Assembly (NCBI GenBank): GCA_004009845.1
Contig: RMBW01000016.1
Span: 186,001-250,000 of the forward strand
DNA from: Davidsoniella eucalypti
Lineage: Eukaryota > Ascomycota > Sordariomycetes > Microascales > Ceratocystidaceae
DNA length: 64,000 nt
Direction: 5' to 3'
This document shows, piece by piece, positions 38,501 through 49,340 of this stretch; within the stretch, counting starts at the first letter, position 1; every line of letters begins with the position of its first letter. The position numbers and the translations under genes are program-made. Under the pieces are notes generated by a model. It saw only the letters and a list, made by a program, of their open reading frames with translations, ran no database searches and had not been told where the DNA came from.

Positions 38501-40908
38501 GTGTCCGGCAGATGCGGCAGATGTTCCAGTATTTGGACACCCCCGAGTATGCCCAGCACTTGAGTCTCGGAAACCCGTTTGTCGAGACTTGCATGCCACA
38601 GTACACCCTTGTTGGCGAGGTTGATGTGCCGCTGAAGGCTGTGTTTGAGAGCCGCGTGCAGGATTTCCATCTCGACGTTCTATCACCACACACTTCTCAC
38701 GCCATTGGAGCTATCAAACTCTCGTTGGAGCCTTCGCATGCGCGTGCACCGACAAACACTCTCAAGTTCAACGTGGTGATGCAGGAGATGGTTGGCTTTC
38801 CGGAGCGTGAAGGCACCGAGGTCCATGCCCAGCTGTTCATCCCTAGCGAATCTGAAGAGGACGGTATCTCGACGACCCAGATGATATCGGACTTTGATGA
38901 ATCTCCCGTGCGCTTCGAAAGCGTGCACAGTATGAGTGTGTCTTTGTTTGCTTCGCACGACATCACATTACGCGTCGCAATCTTTGCACGTGTTTCCAGC
39001 ATGCATCTCGACAAGCTGCTCAGCTGGGACGACATGCGGGACAGTCCAGCGGCAGCGACCGGAGCCGGAGCGGCACGTATCTCCGAGTCTCAGTTTTATA
39101 CGCAGGAGAAGCACGATCTGCTAGCACGTTTGCAGATTCTAGAGATGGACGAAAACGGCGAGTACGTACCGGTCGAGGTCACGCAGACCAGCGATGGCGA
39201 TGCTGGAACTTTCCAGCTACACCAGGGCCTACAACGTCGGATTGGAATCAACCTCTCGCACAGCTCTGGCGATGCTCTGGCGTGGGCCGACGTTGCCTCT
39301 GTCCAAGTTGGCCGTATCCAAAGTGTTGATCCGGCTGGGAAGTCGCCCGAACTCGGTAACGCAACGCCGTTCATACCGCTAAGACAGTCACAGAAACCTA
39401 TCTTCAAGGAAAACGCCAATGGAACGCGCAGTATCACGATGTACACGCAGTGGGACTCAAGTTTGCATGGCTCGTTGTTGCTTGACCGTGTGACGCCTGA
39501 CAAGTATCGTGTGCAGATGACTGTGTCCTGGGAGATCAACTCGCTGCGTCTTGCCGAGCCCATGAAGTTTTCTATCGATCTCAACTGCCATGTGCTGTCT
39601 CGCTCTCACGTGCGCCAGCAGTCGATGCTTTCAGCGCTATGGACGTCTGTCCGCATCGTACATTCGGCGACAGGAATTTATACGCTGACGATGAGGCCAG
39701 CCCCGATCAAGCGTGTTGGCGATCTTTGGCGTATGAGTAGCAGCCATGACTATGTCAAGGGCGAAGAGTCGCTCACTCAATGGGCCCCTCGTAGTGTCAC
39801 TCTTGTCAGCGATTACATTCTAGCACAAAAGCGCAAGCAGCGCTCTGCCGAGATCGAGGGCGCTTACAACCTGCTCAAGCGCATTGGCTTGCCTGGCGAT
39901 GCCGCCGACCGAAAGCGCGCCGAGGCCGAGGAGTCACCGCTCTTGACTCCGGACCTCAAGGAGTTCTGCGATGACGACCTGCTTAACGACACTCCAGAGC
40001 CATCGCAGGTTGATGAGGAGGACCGCCAGGAGACTCAGGCCGAAGCAGCGGCCGAGGCCGAAGCTGATGGCGATAAGCCGCTAAGCGAAGGTGAACAGAC
40101 CAACGATACGACGCCGGAGAACGAGCCGGAGCCAGTCGAGGTTAAGCCGGACCGTCGCCGCCTCTTGCTTGAGAAGTGCATCAAGCTGTGGCTCAAGTAT
40201 CCTGACCCTCTCAACAAGATCCTCAGCGCCGAAAACACGCAGCCGCCATCCAACGGCCTGGCGCCCGAGGTCAGCGAGCCACCGAGCCTCATATCCACTG
40301 TTATCAGGGCCCCTCGTAACCCCAAGGTCATGAAGGGAGGTTACCTGCTGGTGCCCAACAGCGAGTCGACGCGCTGGGTCAAGCGCTTTGTTGAACTGCG
40401 TCGGCCATATCTGCATATCTTCTCGGCTACGGACGGCGACGAGATAGCCATTGTCAGCTTGCGCGATGCCCGCATTGATAGCCAGCCTGGTGTTCTCGGC
40501 CTTCTCCAGGGCGGGACACACTACGATGCCATGGAAGACCCCTCGTATCTATCTCCACAGTCTGCGTCTACCGCCAGCACAACCCATCGTCGCACATCGT
40601 CGGGCCGCATGATCTCCAGCATCTGGACGGGCTCCGGTGGCGGCGGCTCCGGGAATGGCAACAGTAGCCGTGACGGCATCCAGCGCCTCAGTGAGCGCTT
40701 GCAAAGTGCCGTGTTCGCCATCTACGGGAAGAACAACACATGGCTCTTTGCGGCCCGTAGCGAAAGAGACAAGCTGGAATGGATTTTCCGCATCGACCAG
40801 AGCTTCCAGGCTCCGCCGGGCGAGAGCGTTCTGGGCTCCGGCACGGCAAGTCCGTTCACGGGCTCGTATGCACCAAGTGCCTATGCGCCTAGTGACAGCG
40901 GCTTCTAG
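35591..40908 (+). CDS. uncA: kinesin-3 (UncA/KIF1A-type) motor protein
   Basis: Exons 35,591-35,645 and 35,729-40,908 (intron GTATGC, branch actaac, acceptor cttag) encode 1744 residues. The motor domain begins KVVVRCRPFNSRE and has a P-loop GQTGSGKS (103-110), switch I NETSSRSH (about 216-223) and switch II DLAGSER (253-259). A lysine-rich loop GKKKKGPGG (about 296-304), typical of kinesin-3, precedes a neck/coil. A run of 13 glycines follows, then an FHA domain (about 497-590, NGSRILHDHC), coiled coils, a KIF1B/DUF3694-like middle region from about 829 and a C-terminal PH domain (from about 1551, MKGGYLLVP..RWVKRFVELRRPYLHIF). The domain order and length match Aspergillus UncA and Neurospora Nkin2, which carry endosomes and vesicles along microtubules. 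The PH domain would bind membrane lipid. Confidence 0.95.
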
Positions 40909-42343
40909 ATATCACTTGGCCATTGAATGACTAACTGAATTGGGCCGGCCTTCTCGTATCATATACCACCTGTAGATATTGCTTTGTTTTTTTTCTTTGT
41001 TGTCTACGTATTATATACTACTACGTTTCCTATTGATATCCCCCTAAAAGAATACATACCACAGATTGACCAATACCTAGGGGAAATCTTTCCACCAGGT
41101 CTTCTCTACGGGAGAATCTGGACGTTTAAAAACCGTAGATTCTTGAGCAAAATAAAGGTATGCCCGGAGCTGCTCATGTTTTTATGGGTCTAAAGTAATA
41201 TCTTTCCATTAGTCGTGATAAGATAAGATAGACAAGATAATTGTATCCTATCGTGTATAATATCTAATTATTATTAATTTGTTCTCCAATCTCTTAATAT
41301 TTTGTTATTTTTAGCTTCATCTCTTTTCGACCTTTGACTTGACTTGATTCATTGACACGAGAGATGTCTCTATAGTTCGCCAAGTATGCAAAGCCCTAGT
41401 TTGAATGTCAGACTTTGCATTTGGCGCATCTCTCTTGCCTTCTCTTTCTTATGGTGAACTAATTACTATGCATCTGTATAGGCATTCGATCTATCGGGGT
41501 GTGCCTATCGTCGGTAAAATATCAATAGACAAAAAGCATTGAACAACTGAAGCAGCCTATCTTGCTGGTGTTAGTTATTTAGAGCAATCGTGTGTCTAGA
41601 CTAAAACGAAGTCCGTCTTAAACGCCACCTTTCATTGTTGCCGAAATGAAAAAAAAAGAAATCAAAAGCTCACAAGTAAGAATCACCAACAAGACAAGCC
41701 GTCTAGTAGGCCACTTGGCCTTTTCAAATTACAAAACTAGAGTGTTGGATACCAGCTGGATTCGAGCACTTTGGAGTACAATATATAGCTTCAAATGTTC
41801 ATCAATATATTGATGCTATTAACCACCATTAACCTCGGATTATAATTATGAGATGGTATCAAGATTTGTCTCCATTGTGTTCTACTTGGTCATATAAGGG
41901 GATAAGATCTATATGACTGTAAAACATATGACGGCATGCCTGTGTCTTATAAGATTGTCCAACTGCCTTCCTTTTATAATGTATTCAAAGATCTCTGGGG
42001 CCCTTTTAGCACAAGGGACCTTATTTATCTTTCTATATTTCTAAAGTTGCTACACTTGCTAGTTACTACTCTATGTCTTGTAGTTTCTACAACAGTTTCT
42101 ACAATACTTTCTACTACAGCTCCTACTACAGTTTCTAACCACACCCTTTCCACTTGTGCTCAAGAACATGTCAATCAGAAGCAGAGGTATCTTGAGAGTA
42201 GTAGTTTGTCCTCCTGCTCCATGTTGGCATTGAGGTGGTATAGACTTTCGTTCTAAGTGATGATTTTATTGGCTTTTTCAGTAATACAACTATCTATAGC
42301 AAAATAAATGTTAAGATATTAAATCTAACAAAAGTAATTTGAT
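40909..42343. other. intergenic, 3' side of the kinesin gene
   Basis: AT-rich, with a gataagataaga stretch near 41,218 and a Thr/Ser-rich short frame at 41,936-42,256 with no signal or motif that I trust. No gene called. Confidence 0.55.
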
Positions 42344-43366
42344 CTAAGAGGACTTTTCTAGGGACATACCAAGAAACCTGCAGGCTGGTATCATGGCACT
42401 GATCCTGCTCTTGGGTAGATAGCCCAGGAACTCCTTAGCATAAGCAGCAGCAGAAAGAGCAGCATAGCTGTGCCAGTCATCCTTTTTATGACTATCTGCA
42501 TAATCCGAAATACCACGGATAACAAGACATGGCAGCTGCTGTATTATGCCGGCAGCCTCCATTTCCACACATATAGCCTCGATCTCTGTTTGCAGTTGGT
42601 CACGTCTCTTTGCATCGCGCACAACACAACTTCCAGTTGCAATGACTCCGTAATGTACTTGCGGATGATCATTCTCGCGTGCTGTTCTAGGCACTTCCCC
42701 TCCTTTAAGACAAGAGTCGCAAGTCGGAATATCGGATGGATGGATATAATCTGGACGGAATAGTCGATCGCTCTGAGAATCTGGTCTGGCGAAATTCTTC
42801 CTGGCCTTTGCACTATATGATAGCCCCTCTTCAATATATCTCTGAATCGTGGGGTTGTCGACACTTATGTGGGATTTGAATTCGTTCAGTGCTGTCAATA
42901 ACATATCGGGAGGGGCATTGAGCTGACATTGTCGTAGAAACTTCCCATCATGAAGCAGTTTGCCAACATCATATTGGATGACTCCACAAGATGTATCGGA
43001 GGGTTGACCAACGACGATATCGCCAAGTCGAATATCATGTGTTTGAGAGGGAATTCCAGCGCCAATTCCGACCGAAAGTATGAAACGGAGGGATGTAGGA
43101 AAGGCCTGTGCCATACTGATAGCAGCTGCAGCCGCCCGGGTTTGACCAATTGCTGGTAAGCAAGTCAACACAACATTATGGCCTCCAATTTGACCATAGG
43201 TATAAAAATTTGAACTGACAGAGGTCTGGTCTTTAGGATACCCAAACAATTTGTCAAGCATAACCCTAGCGGCTGATAGTTCTGAAGGTAAGGCACAAAT
43301 CCAGCCGACTTCGTATGTGTCTTTTCCTGGGCATTGTAGAGGCTCCATGGCCGGACTTTTCTGCAT
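42344..43366 (-). CDS. stand-alone PNP_UDP-1 (nucleoside phosphorylase) domain protein
   Basis: ATG at 43,366 opens 340 residues in one exon. Family blocks run in order: YEVGWICALPSELSAARVML, YGQIGGHNVVLTCLP, GQTRAAAAAISMAQAFP, RFILSVGIGAGIPS, DIRLGDIVVGQPS, then CVEMEAAGIIQQLPCLVIRG and ISDYADSHKKDDWHSYAALS followed by AAAYAKEFLGYLP. The EMEA and RGISDYAD signatures are those of purine/uridine phosphorylase folds. In fungi this domain usually forms the N terminus of NLR-like proteins with NACHT and ankyrin or TPR parts; here the frame ends 20 residues after it and nothing NACHT-like follows on the minus strand. It is either a genuine single-domain protein or a truncated receptor. The true activity (nucleosidase, phosphorylase or sensor) is unknown. 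Confidence 0.85.
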   Translation of the reverse strand: MQKSPAMEPLQCPGKDTYEVGWICALPSELSAARVMLDKLFGYPKDQTSVSSNFYTYGQIGGHNVVLTCLPAIGQTRAAAAAISMAQAFPTSLRFILSVGIGAGIPSQTHDIRLGDIVVGQPSDTSCGVIQYDVGKLLHDGKFLRQCQLNAPPDMLLTALNEFKSHISVDNPTIQRYIEEGLSYSAKARKNFARPDSQSDRLFRPDYIHPSDIPTCDSCLKGGEVPRTARENDHPQVHYGVIATGSCVVRDAKRRDQLQTEIEAICVEMEAAGIIQQLPCLVIRGISDYADSHKKDDWHSYAALSAAAYAKEFLGYLPKSRISAMIPACRFLGMSLEKSS

Positions 43367-43727
43367 CTCGGGCTATGGTGAGATATGAGTAGAATGAGCA
43401 AAAGGGGATAAAAAAAAGGTTCGACGATAGGGGCGAAGAAGAGACGTATTGATAACATATAAAGAAGACAAACAAAAGAGAAGGCACGATACACAAGAAG
43501 AGGCACGATGTGTTTGTATTTGTATTTGTTATCATTAATGAGCGGGCCAAAAGAATTGGACACGGCTGCCTATCTACCAACTAGCTTCTAAAAACACAGG
43601 GTGTGGTGGAACCCTGTATAACCCTAATGGTTATAGAGGGGAACATCATCGAGTGGTGTGACTAGGGTCACTGTTACAGTGTAACAATCACAGAATAACA
43701 AACGGTGGCGCTATGTAGCGGAGTCCG
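43367..43727. other. gap between PNP gene and palindrome; LTR-like end
   Basis: At 43,670 lies gttacagtgtaac, a small palindrome of the kind found at Copia LTR ends, running up to the palindrome boundary at 43,728. Nothing coding. The LTR reading is only a guess. Confidence 0.25.
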
Positions 43728-43901
43728 AGGTAACTATGTATGTAAACTTGACAAACTATGCGAAGAAAACAATGACTATGCAAAAACTATGCAACCAGAC
43801 AAAAGGAAATGAAAATTAGATGCAATGCTGATGATAGATATTAACCATCTTTTTTTTTTATGACAGACCCAACCAATACTCACTAGTTGTTCTCATGATT
43901 C

Positions 43902-45803
43902 TTAGGCCTTGAAAGGCTTCGGGGTGTCACGCTTCACGAAGTTGAGCCACTGAGGACGAGTGCGCTTGTATGGCCAGCCATCGGTGGTCAATTGGAGGTC
44001 CTCAATTGCCGAGCCATACTTGACGAGCTTGTCTTCGGCCCACGCAGTCTGTATGATGCCCAGGCCAAAGCCAACGTGGAGGTCGTCTCTTATGCCTAGC
44101 GGTAGTGTGATCACGGGATATCCTGCCTGGGCGGCAATTTGAGATGACTGGGCAACATCGGAAGGCACAAGGAGGCCATCGACCTTGCGGCCCTTGTCGC
44201 CACCGTTCAAAGCATAGTCAATGCCTGAACGGGTAGTGCTTTGAATGAAGCCTAGAGCTTGCCAATAGGTTTCGTCGCGCTCGCCCTTGGTCTCCATAGA
44301 AGCTTGGAATAAATCTTGTCCAGACAAGAAGGAGGGGTGTACGCCAGGAAGACCACCCTCAATTTCCACATTGTCAAGGTTGAACTGCACAAGATCCTCG
44401 AGGGAACGCATCTCGGTGTTGTCGAGTTCCGATAGATAGGCCTTGATGTTGTTGTAGAAGTCGACCTTGATAACGGTCAGCTCTGACTCGTTGCGGTATC
44501 CACGAGTAGTACCATAGTCCCAATTCCAGCCTTGAGGGCTGACGATAGTTTCGTGGTTCAGGATCTCCGTGCCGTTGATAACAACGGCGCCAGCCTGTTC
44601 GAGTAGCTGAACAGTCTCCCGGAACACATCACGTTGTTGCTCTGTGGCATATACCCAGAAGCTATCCCAGGGAACACCAAACACAGCACCATTCAGTGCG
44701 CTCTTGTCAGACAAAAAAGGTAGGTATCCATCCGACGGAATGGCGTTCTCCTGACCATAGGTATAGTCATCAAGAGAATCAACACCCCAGATAGCATCAA
44801 AGGCAAGCACAGCATCCGAGACTGTGCGACCAAAGGTACCGACGCTGTCCATATGCTCAGACTCAGGAATGACACTACATATGTGTTAATTATCAGATAT
44901 AAGAATACATGAAGCTAGCATGCCGACTTACCCAGCTCTAGATGTGCGGCCAACAGTAGGCTTTAAACCAACCACTGAATTCCACATGGCAGGGGTGATG
45001 ACTATTAGACACTTGAGTTAGTAGCTGCTCCAGTGAATGTACACGGGAAAGAATACATACCACTTCCATCGGTCTCGGTTCCAAGGGAAAAGGGAATCAC
45101 ATTTGCGCCTACCGAGGTAGCACTACCAGTGCTGCTACCGCCGGGGTTTTCGTAGAAGCTGTAAGGACTGCGTGCTTGACCGCCTCGGGCAGAGTATCCC
45201 TCCAGAGAAGAGGTACTGCGCATATCAGCCCACTCACTCATAGTAGCCTTTCCGAACAAGACAGCACCGGCTTCTCGTAGCTTGGACACCACAAAGGCAT
45301 CACGAGGCACGACACTACCAAGTAGTGCTAGGCTACCGGCTGTGGTCTCCATAGAGTCCTTAGTCGCGATGTTGTCTTTGACGAGGAACGGAATGCCATG
45401 GAGTGGGCCACGTACTTTGCCTTCCGCACGCTCCATGTCCATTTGAGTAGCAATAGCCATCAAATCAGGGTTGACCTCCATGACAGAGCTAAGAGTTATG
45501 AGTTAGCATATAGGAATACTATGGTGATGTCAACAGCAGCACATACCTCAGATACTTGTTAATTTGTTCAGTCCGCTGGAGATAGCAAGTGGCTAACTCG
45601 ACGGCGGTTAGGATGCCGCTAGCCATTGCCTTTTGCATGTCGTCGATGGTTGCTTCCTCCAGTTGGAATTCACCACAGGCCGGCATGGGAAAGAGATCCT
45701 CAGTGGTAACATCTCTTTCATTGATGTCGTTACCAGAGCGGAAATGGGCCGAAGCTTGTGGCACACAGAGGGAAAAGAGTAGGAGCGAATTAGAAGACCG
45801 CAT
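43902..45803 (-). CDS. secreted amidase-signature enzyme, left copy
   Basis: Four exons on the minus strand (45,803-45,547; 45,488-45,061; 45,001-44,932; 44,874-43,902) encode 575 residues, the same protein as the right copy. Introns use GTATGT or GTAAGT donors and tag acceptors. A signal peptide (MRSSNSLLLFSLCVPQASA) suggests export. The amidase-signature triad is intact: Lys123 in FLVKDNIATKD, cis-Ser204 in NPGGSSTGSATS and nucleophile Ser228 in GTETDGSVITPA, with the normal 24-residue Ser-Ser spacing. These enzymes hydrolyse amide bonds by a Ser-cisSer-Lys mechanism; the substrate is unknown. Both copies keep splice sites and frame, so both may be active, which would double the dose. Confidence 0.93.
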
Positions 45804-46161
45804 GTTGGGCTATCAAACACCAAGCTTAACCGGTTGAATAGGACAGGAGAAACAAAGGGATGGAGAGGAGGAGGAGGGTGTTTTAATCTATTGTAGAAGT
45901 GTGTGTGATGAATAAAGATTGTGAGATGTGAAATCAGAGGGCAGACGGTAGTATATAAATACCGGTGAGCTATAAATACACGGTGAGCGGTGAGTTACTC
46001 GAAACAAAAGATCATTGACCGGCAATGAGACAACATACATGAGGTAAATCCAGTATTTTGGCACTTACACCATCACAGGAACAAACAGAGTTGTCTAGCA
46101 TCCAACGGAGGAAGCGAGTATGGGAGGGAAGGAACAAGACAGTGGTATAGCTGAGAGATTT

Positions 46162-46255
46162 ATGAATTACGTACCTAAATTATATGATTTGGTAGAAACA
46201 AGTGTTGTATGAATTACGTACCAAAATTATATGATTTGGTAGAAACAAGTGTTGT
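46162..46255 (+). repeat. 47-bp tandem duplication (left arm)
   Basis: Two adjacent 47-base copies starting atgaattacgtacc and ending gtgttgt, one base different, upstream of the amidase. Present also in the right arm, so it predates the palindrome duplication. Confidence 0.9.
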
Positions 46256-47670
46256 AAAACAGAAATGAAAGACACACAGGTATATCCAACCAAGTCCAAT
46301 ATATCTGCACATAATATACCAAGTCATACTTCATGTTGTTAAGCACCTTTTCTATCTTCATAGCTCTATAGCTCCATAAGATAAATGAATTAAAAAAATA
46401 AATTAAAAAAAGCACCTTTTCTAACCCCCCTTGTAAAAAATGCTGTCAAGACATAACAAGAATACAATATGCCGTCATGGAAATAGGCAGTCCCTTATAC
46501 GAATGATCTGTATCCACTACCACATACACTTTTGCATCTATAGGGTCGACCTGTTTCACCACGTATTTCTCGTCAGTTTGCAATCAATATCGTCTCTTTG
46601 TACAATGAGATCAAGAAGATGTGTGTCAATAGACTTCAAAACAGAGTGCATTAGAATAATTATACTCCTACAAAATATATGCTTTGATGTTACAAGAAAC
46701 ATATTTATGATATAATATAGCTATTGGTAGAAGTGACCGCTGTGGCTCAACCTTGGGGAGATTATGGTAAGCTAAAGCCTTGTGTTTGTTGCTTAAAATG
46801 CTGGATGGTACATTTCCCTGTTGTTTTTATTGATGTTCTTTTTATAATAGAATTTGCGCAGGGTTATATCAAATGCCCCGACCTAAATTGTAGAGTATTC
46901 TTCCCCACTTATACAGTCATCCCCCCTACTGCAGCATCGTGATTTGCTAGGACCGTAGCCTTGCTTGTGCCACCCTTGGTACTGTGGGCCTGGGCACTCT
47001 TTTCATAGTTAAACACACTTCGGCAATGTCCTTTTAAGCGCTGTTGACCTGAGCGATGCGTGCCTGTGTTTTCTAAAAGTGCGATTAGGCGGCCTGAGAT
47101 GTGATGGGTTGCGAGTTAAGTAGGTGGCAACATCGGGTGGCCAACATGAAAGGGTCCAATGACGCCATTCTTGGCAGGCTGCAAAGTGAGTGTGGCTAAT
47201 ACGCCGGTGGCAGTCTGTAAGCGGCAGTTCAAATCTGCAGCCCGTACCTACTATAATACATTACAGATATAGTATATATATAAATCAACGTTTGCTTCAA
47301 TATTTCTTTATATCCGACCGCAAACCGTAATCTACATATGATTGAAATCTCTAGCTAACGTGCCATACTTTTTTTTCCCTTTTTTTTTCCTTTTTTTATT
47401 TTTATTTTTATTTTTTTACAAAAGTTGCTTACATGGTAGCATGTACATAAATATACTCTATCATATCGCTTCTTCTGTTCCCAATAAACAATGATAAAAA
47501 AAAATAGACCAATAAAGTTACATATGTACAATATGCCCACCAACCACTCAACTCACAATGCGTGTCTGACAAGATATATATATCAAGGGCCACAACCAAC
47601 TCCCGAACTTCCCCGTCTAGATTGTTCATGTTTCTTAACTCTAGAGCTTAAACAGCCCTTTAGCTCAGAC
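46256..47670. other. inner left arm, non-coding
   Basis: Short frames at 46,440-46,715 and 46,724-46,942 are mirrored exactly in the right arm but start at weak codons and have no motif, so I do not call them. At 47,178-47,245 is a tRNA-like stretch with a B-box-like agttcaaatct. The T-rich tract at about 47,368-47,416 differs between the arms. Confidence 0.5.
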
Positions 47671-47847
47671 TAGAACATCCCCAAATTTCATATTCTTGTC
47701 TGACAAAAGAGTCCCATCCATTTCATAAGGTGCCCTATAGCCCGGCACAGATACTCGGCAGCTTCGGAACCCTGGACCTTGTTCTTCGGCTTGAACTATG
47801 CTGCATTTATTTATTTATCGTTATGTCTTTATGTGGATCACGTCGAT
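47671..47847. other. left-arm-only segment of LINE pieces
   Basis: 47,703-47,775 matches 55,326-55,403 in direct orientation (agagtcccatccattt, ataaggtgccctat, cccggcacagatactc), which is LINE family B C-terminal coding DNA. From about 47,800 begins the tail end of a minus-strand LINE B. The right arm lacks all of this. Confidence 0.65.
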
Positions 47848-48042
47848 CAGACCCTGGTGGATCGTTGGACGTCGAGAAACCCTAATGGTCCTCGAAGATC
47901 CCATAATGGAGGTCCGAACTAAAAAAAAAAATATTAAAAAAACAGAAAAACACAGAAAACAAGTACAAACTCCGCATGGAGGAAGCAGTGGAGAAGACAA
48001 GCAGTGCTAGCCTGGCTAAACTTGTTTCTTCACTGTCCACCT
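47800..48042 (-). mobile_element. LINE family B 3' end with (AAAT) tail
   Basis: Reading minus: a Pu/Py-rich end with cagtgaagaaacaag, ctccatgcggagtttg, cttgttttctgtgttttt, ttcggacctccattatggg, accattagggtttctcgac, gatccacataaagacataac and a final ataaataaataaatg tail. The part up to the tail region is shared, inverted, with 50,530-50,717. Confidence 0.7.
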
Positions 48043-48051
48043 GCCAGGTTG

Positions 48052-48348
48052 TACATATCTATCAAGGAAGAGGGGCTGTGGGAGCGCATGAGCAAGGCAG
48101 CTCGTACGGGAGTTAGTGACGAAGTCGGCACTGTTGGCAATGCCTTGAGCTGGTACTATCTTGCTGCTAAATGGGCTAAGAATGGAGTGAATACTGGACT
48201 CCAGGGAAACGAGCAATGGGTCAACAACATGGCGAGGGAGGCTGCTGGTAAACCTTACACGGATCATGAGAATAGGCTTCCCCGATCTTCCATTTTATTA
48301 GATCAAGATCTATATTATAACCAAAGTGACTCTTCGGCTTCTTGCTAA
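48052..48348 (+). other. coding-like fragment in palindrome spacer
   Basis: A 98-codon open stretch with balanced composition: EEGLWERMSKAARTGVSDEV, GNALSWYYLAAKWAKNGVNT, GNEQWVNNMAREAAGKPYTD. It begins where the LINE homology ends and has no own ATG near its start except Met-9 of this segment. It looks like an exon or gene fragment cut by the LINE junction. I do not recognise the family. Confidence 0.3.
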
Positions 48349-48706
48349 TAGATGTCTGTGCTGTGCTTTGCAGCTAGCAGCTAGGTAGGCAACATCCAGG
48401 AAAGGGAAAGGACAACTTATACAGATTCTTTTCCAGTGAAATGTAGCCTAAAAATACTGGCACCATGGAGCCCTGCAAGCGGTACAACCGATCATACACT
48501 TGCATCTCATACTTGATAATAGGGAGGCATTTACAACAGCTTCTAGAAAGTTAAGTAGGTGGTTGTTGGAGGAGAGAGGGGTGGTTCGATGGCGAGGAGA
48601 AGATTCCAATTCAACAATAGATGTGCCGGGATATCGTGATTAATGTAATTCTTTTTCGTTTCTGTGTAATTCTGGCCATTTTGAATAGATCCATTTCGTC
48701 GTAATT

Positions 48707-49205
48707 ATTGATAGACATTTTTGTCAATGCTCAAGTTACACAAGTTCAAGACTAAGATTTCCTATTTTTCCAGCCGGCCTTTCCTAGGTGGTCAGTGTTA
48801 TTGGTGGTCAAGTGAAAAGCTTAGGGCAGTACATTTGTTTTGGAATAGAAAAATATTACAACATTGCTACAAAATCACGCTATATTATGATCAAAGCTTA
48901 AGCCTTGTTGAACCCAAAATAAAGGAAGCACAAGGCCAAGAATCCTAAATTCTCGCACGACTTTGTACGGATTGCCTAGGTAAAGCAAGTAAAAGTGACT
49001 TAGTCATAGTCGGCTTTTATCGATGTCATAAACTGTACATGTAGAACTATATCACTATATGTTGCTATAACTCTACATATGCAGGCCACTGTGTGTCCGA
49101 GCATTCGAGTACATGTATCTCGCAGTCATGTCGAAAGTTAAATCATACGTTATTCGTTCTTGGCGCTATCAATACTTATGCTACTATAAGTCAGACAAAT
49201 TCCTA
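48707..49205 (+). repeat. dispersed repeat R1, copy 2
   Basis: Direct partner of 2707-3235, in the centre of the palindrome spacer, with the same block order. Confidence 0.7.
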
Positions 49206-49340
49206 GTTCATCATTTGACTTCGAGACCGTCATGCGCCACACCAGTTCTCCCTGGGCTTCATGCCTGAGGCTTCTCGCGTCCAGATCTAAGCATATCTTC
49301 ATCTAATCCAACCAGGCAGCGGCTTTTGCAGCCTCTGATA
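49205..49340 (+). repeat. repeat R2, copy 2 (end of a secreted-protein relic)
   Basis: Direct partner of 7120-7262; reads (with shifts) FETVMRHT and FSLGFMPEASRVQI, the C-terminal end of the small secreted protein broken at 6894-7209. It adjoins R1 here, whereas at the left of the window the two are 4 kb apart. Confidence 0.65.

Larger units (their letters stand above)
43728..48042 (+). repeat. palindrome, left arm
   Basis: Reverse-complement partner of 50,530-54,632. Mirror coordinates add to 98,361 throughout 43,902-46,942, so there is no net length difference over 3 kb. In that part I found only one base difference in coding DNA (synonymous Asp codon, about 44,814 against 53,547) plus one at about 43,783 and a homopolymer length change. 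From about 46,970 inward the arms differ by several substitutions and indels, including a 14-base insertion near 47,140. The arm also has 177 bases (47,671-47,847) that the right arm lacks. Confidence 0.95.

Noticed and set aside
36339..40721. Long antisense frames across the kinesin gene
   Set aside because: Shadows of a strongly biased coding strand.
41936..42256. Thr/Ser-rich frame as a secreted mucin-like protein
   Set aside because: No signal peptide at the start and the repeat is very short (TTVST-like).
43600..43727. accctaa-like and gttacagtgtaac sequences considered as telomere or LTR evidence
   Set aside because: Only one isolated accctaa unit and no second LTR or primer-binding site.
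46440..46942. Two short frames conserved in both palindrome arms
   Set aside because: Conservation follows from the arms being nearly identical DNA; weak starts and no motifs.
47178..47250. tRNA-like stretch with agttcaaatct (left arm) and ggttcaaatct (right arm, about 51,140-51,165 minus)
   Set aside because: An acceptor-like pair ggctgca/tgcagcc exists on the left only, the total is 66 bases, the anticodon arm does not form and the arms differ here. Not a tRNA; perhaps a tRNA-derived short repeat.
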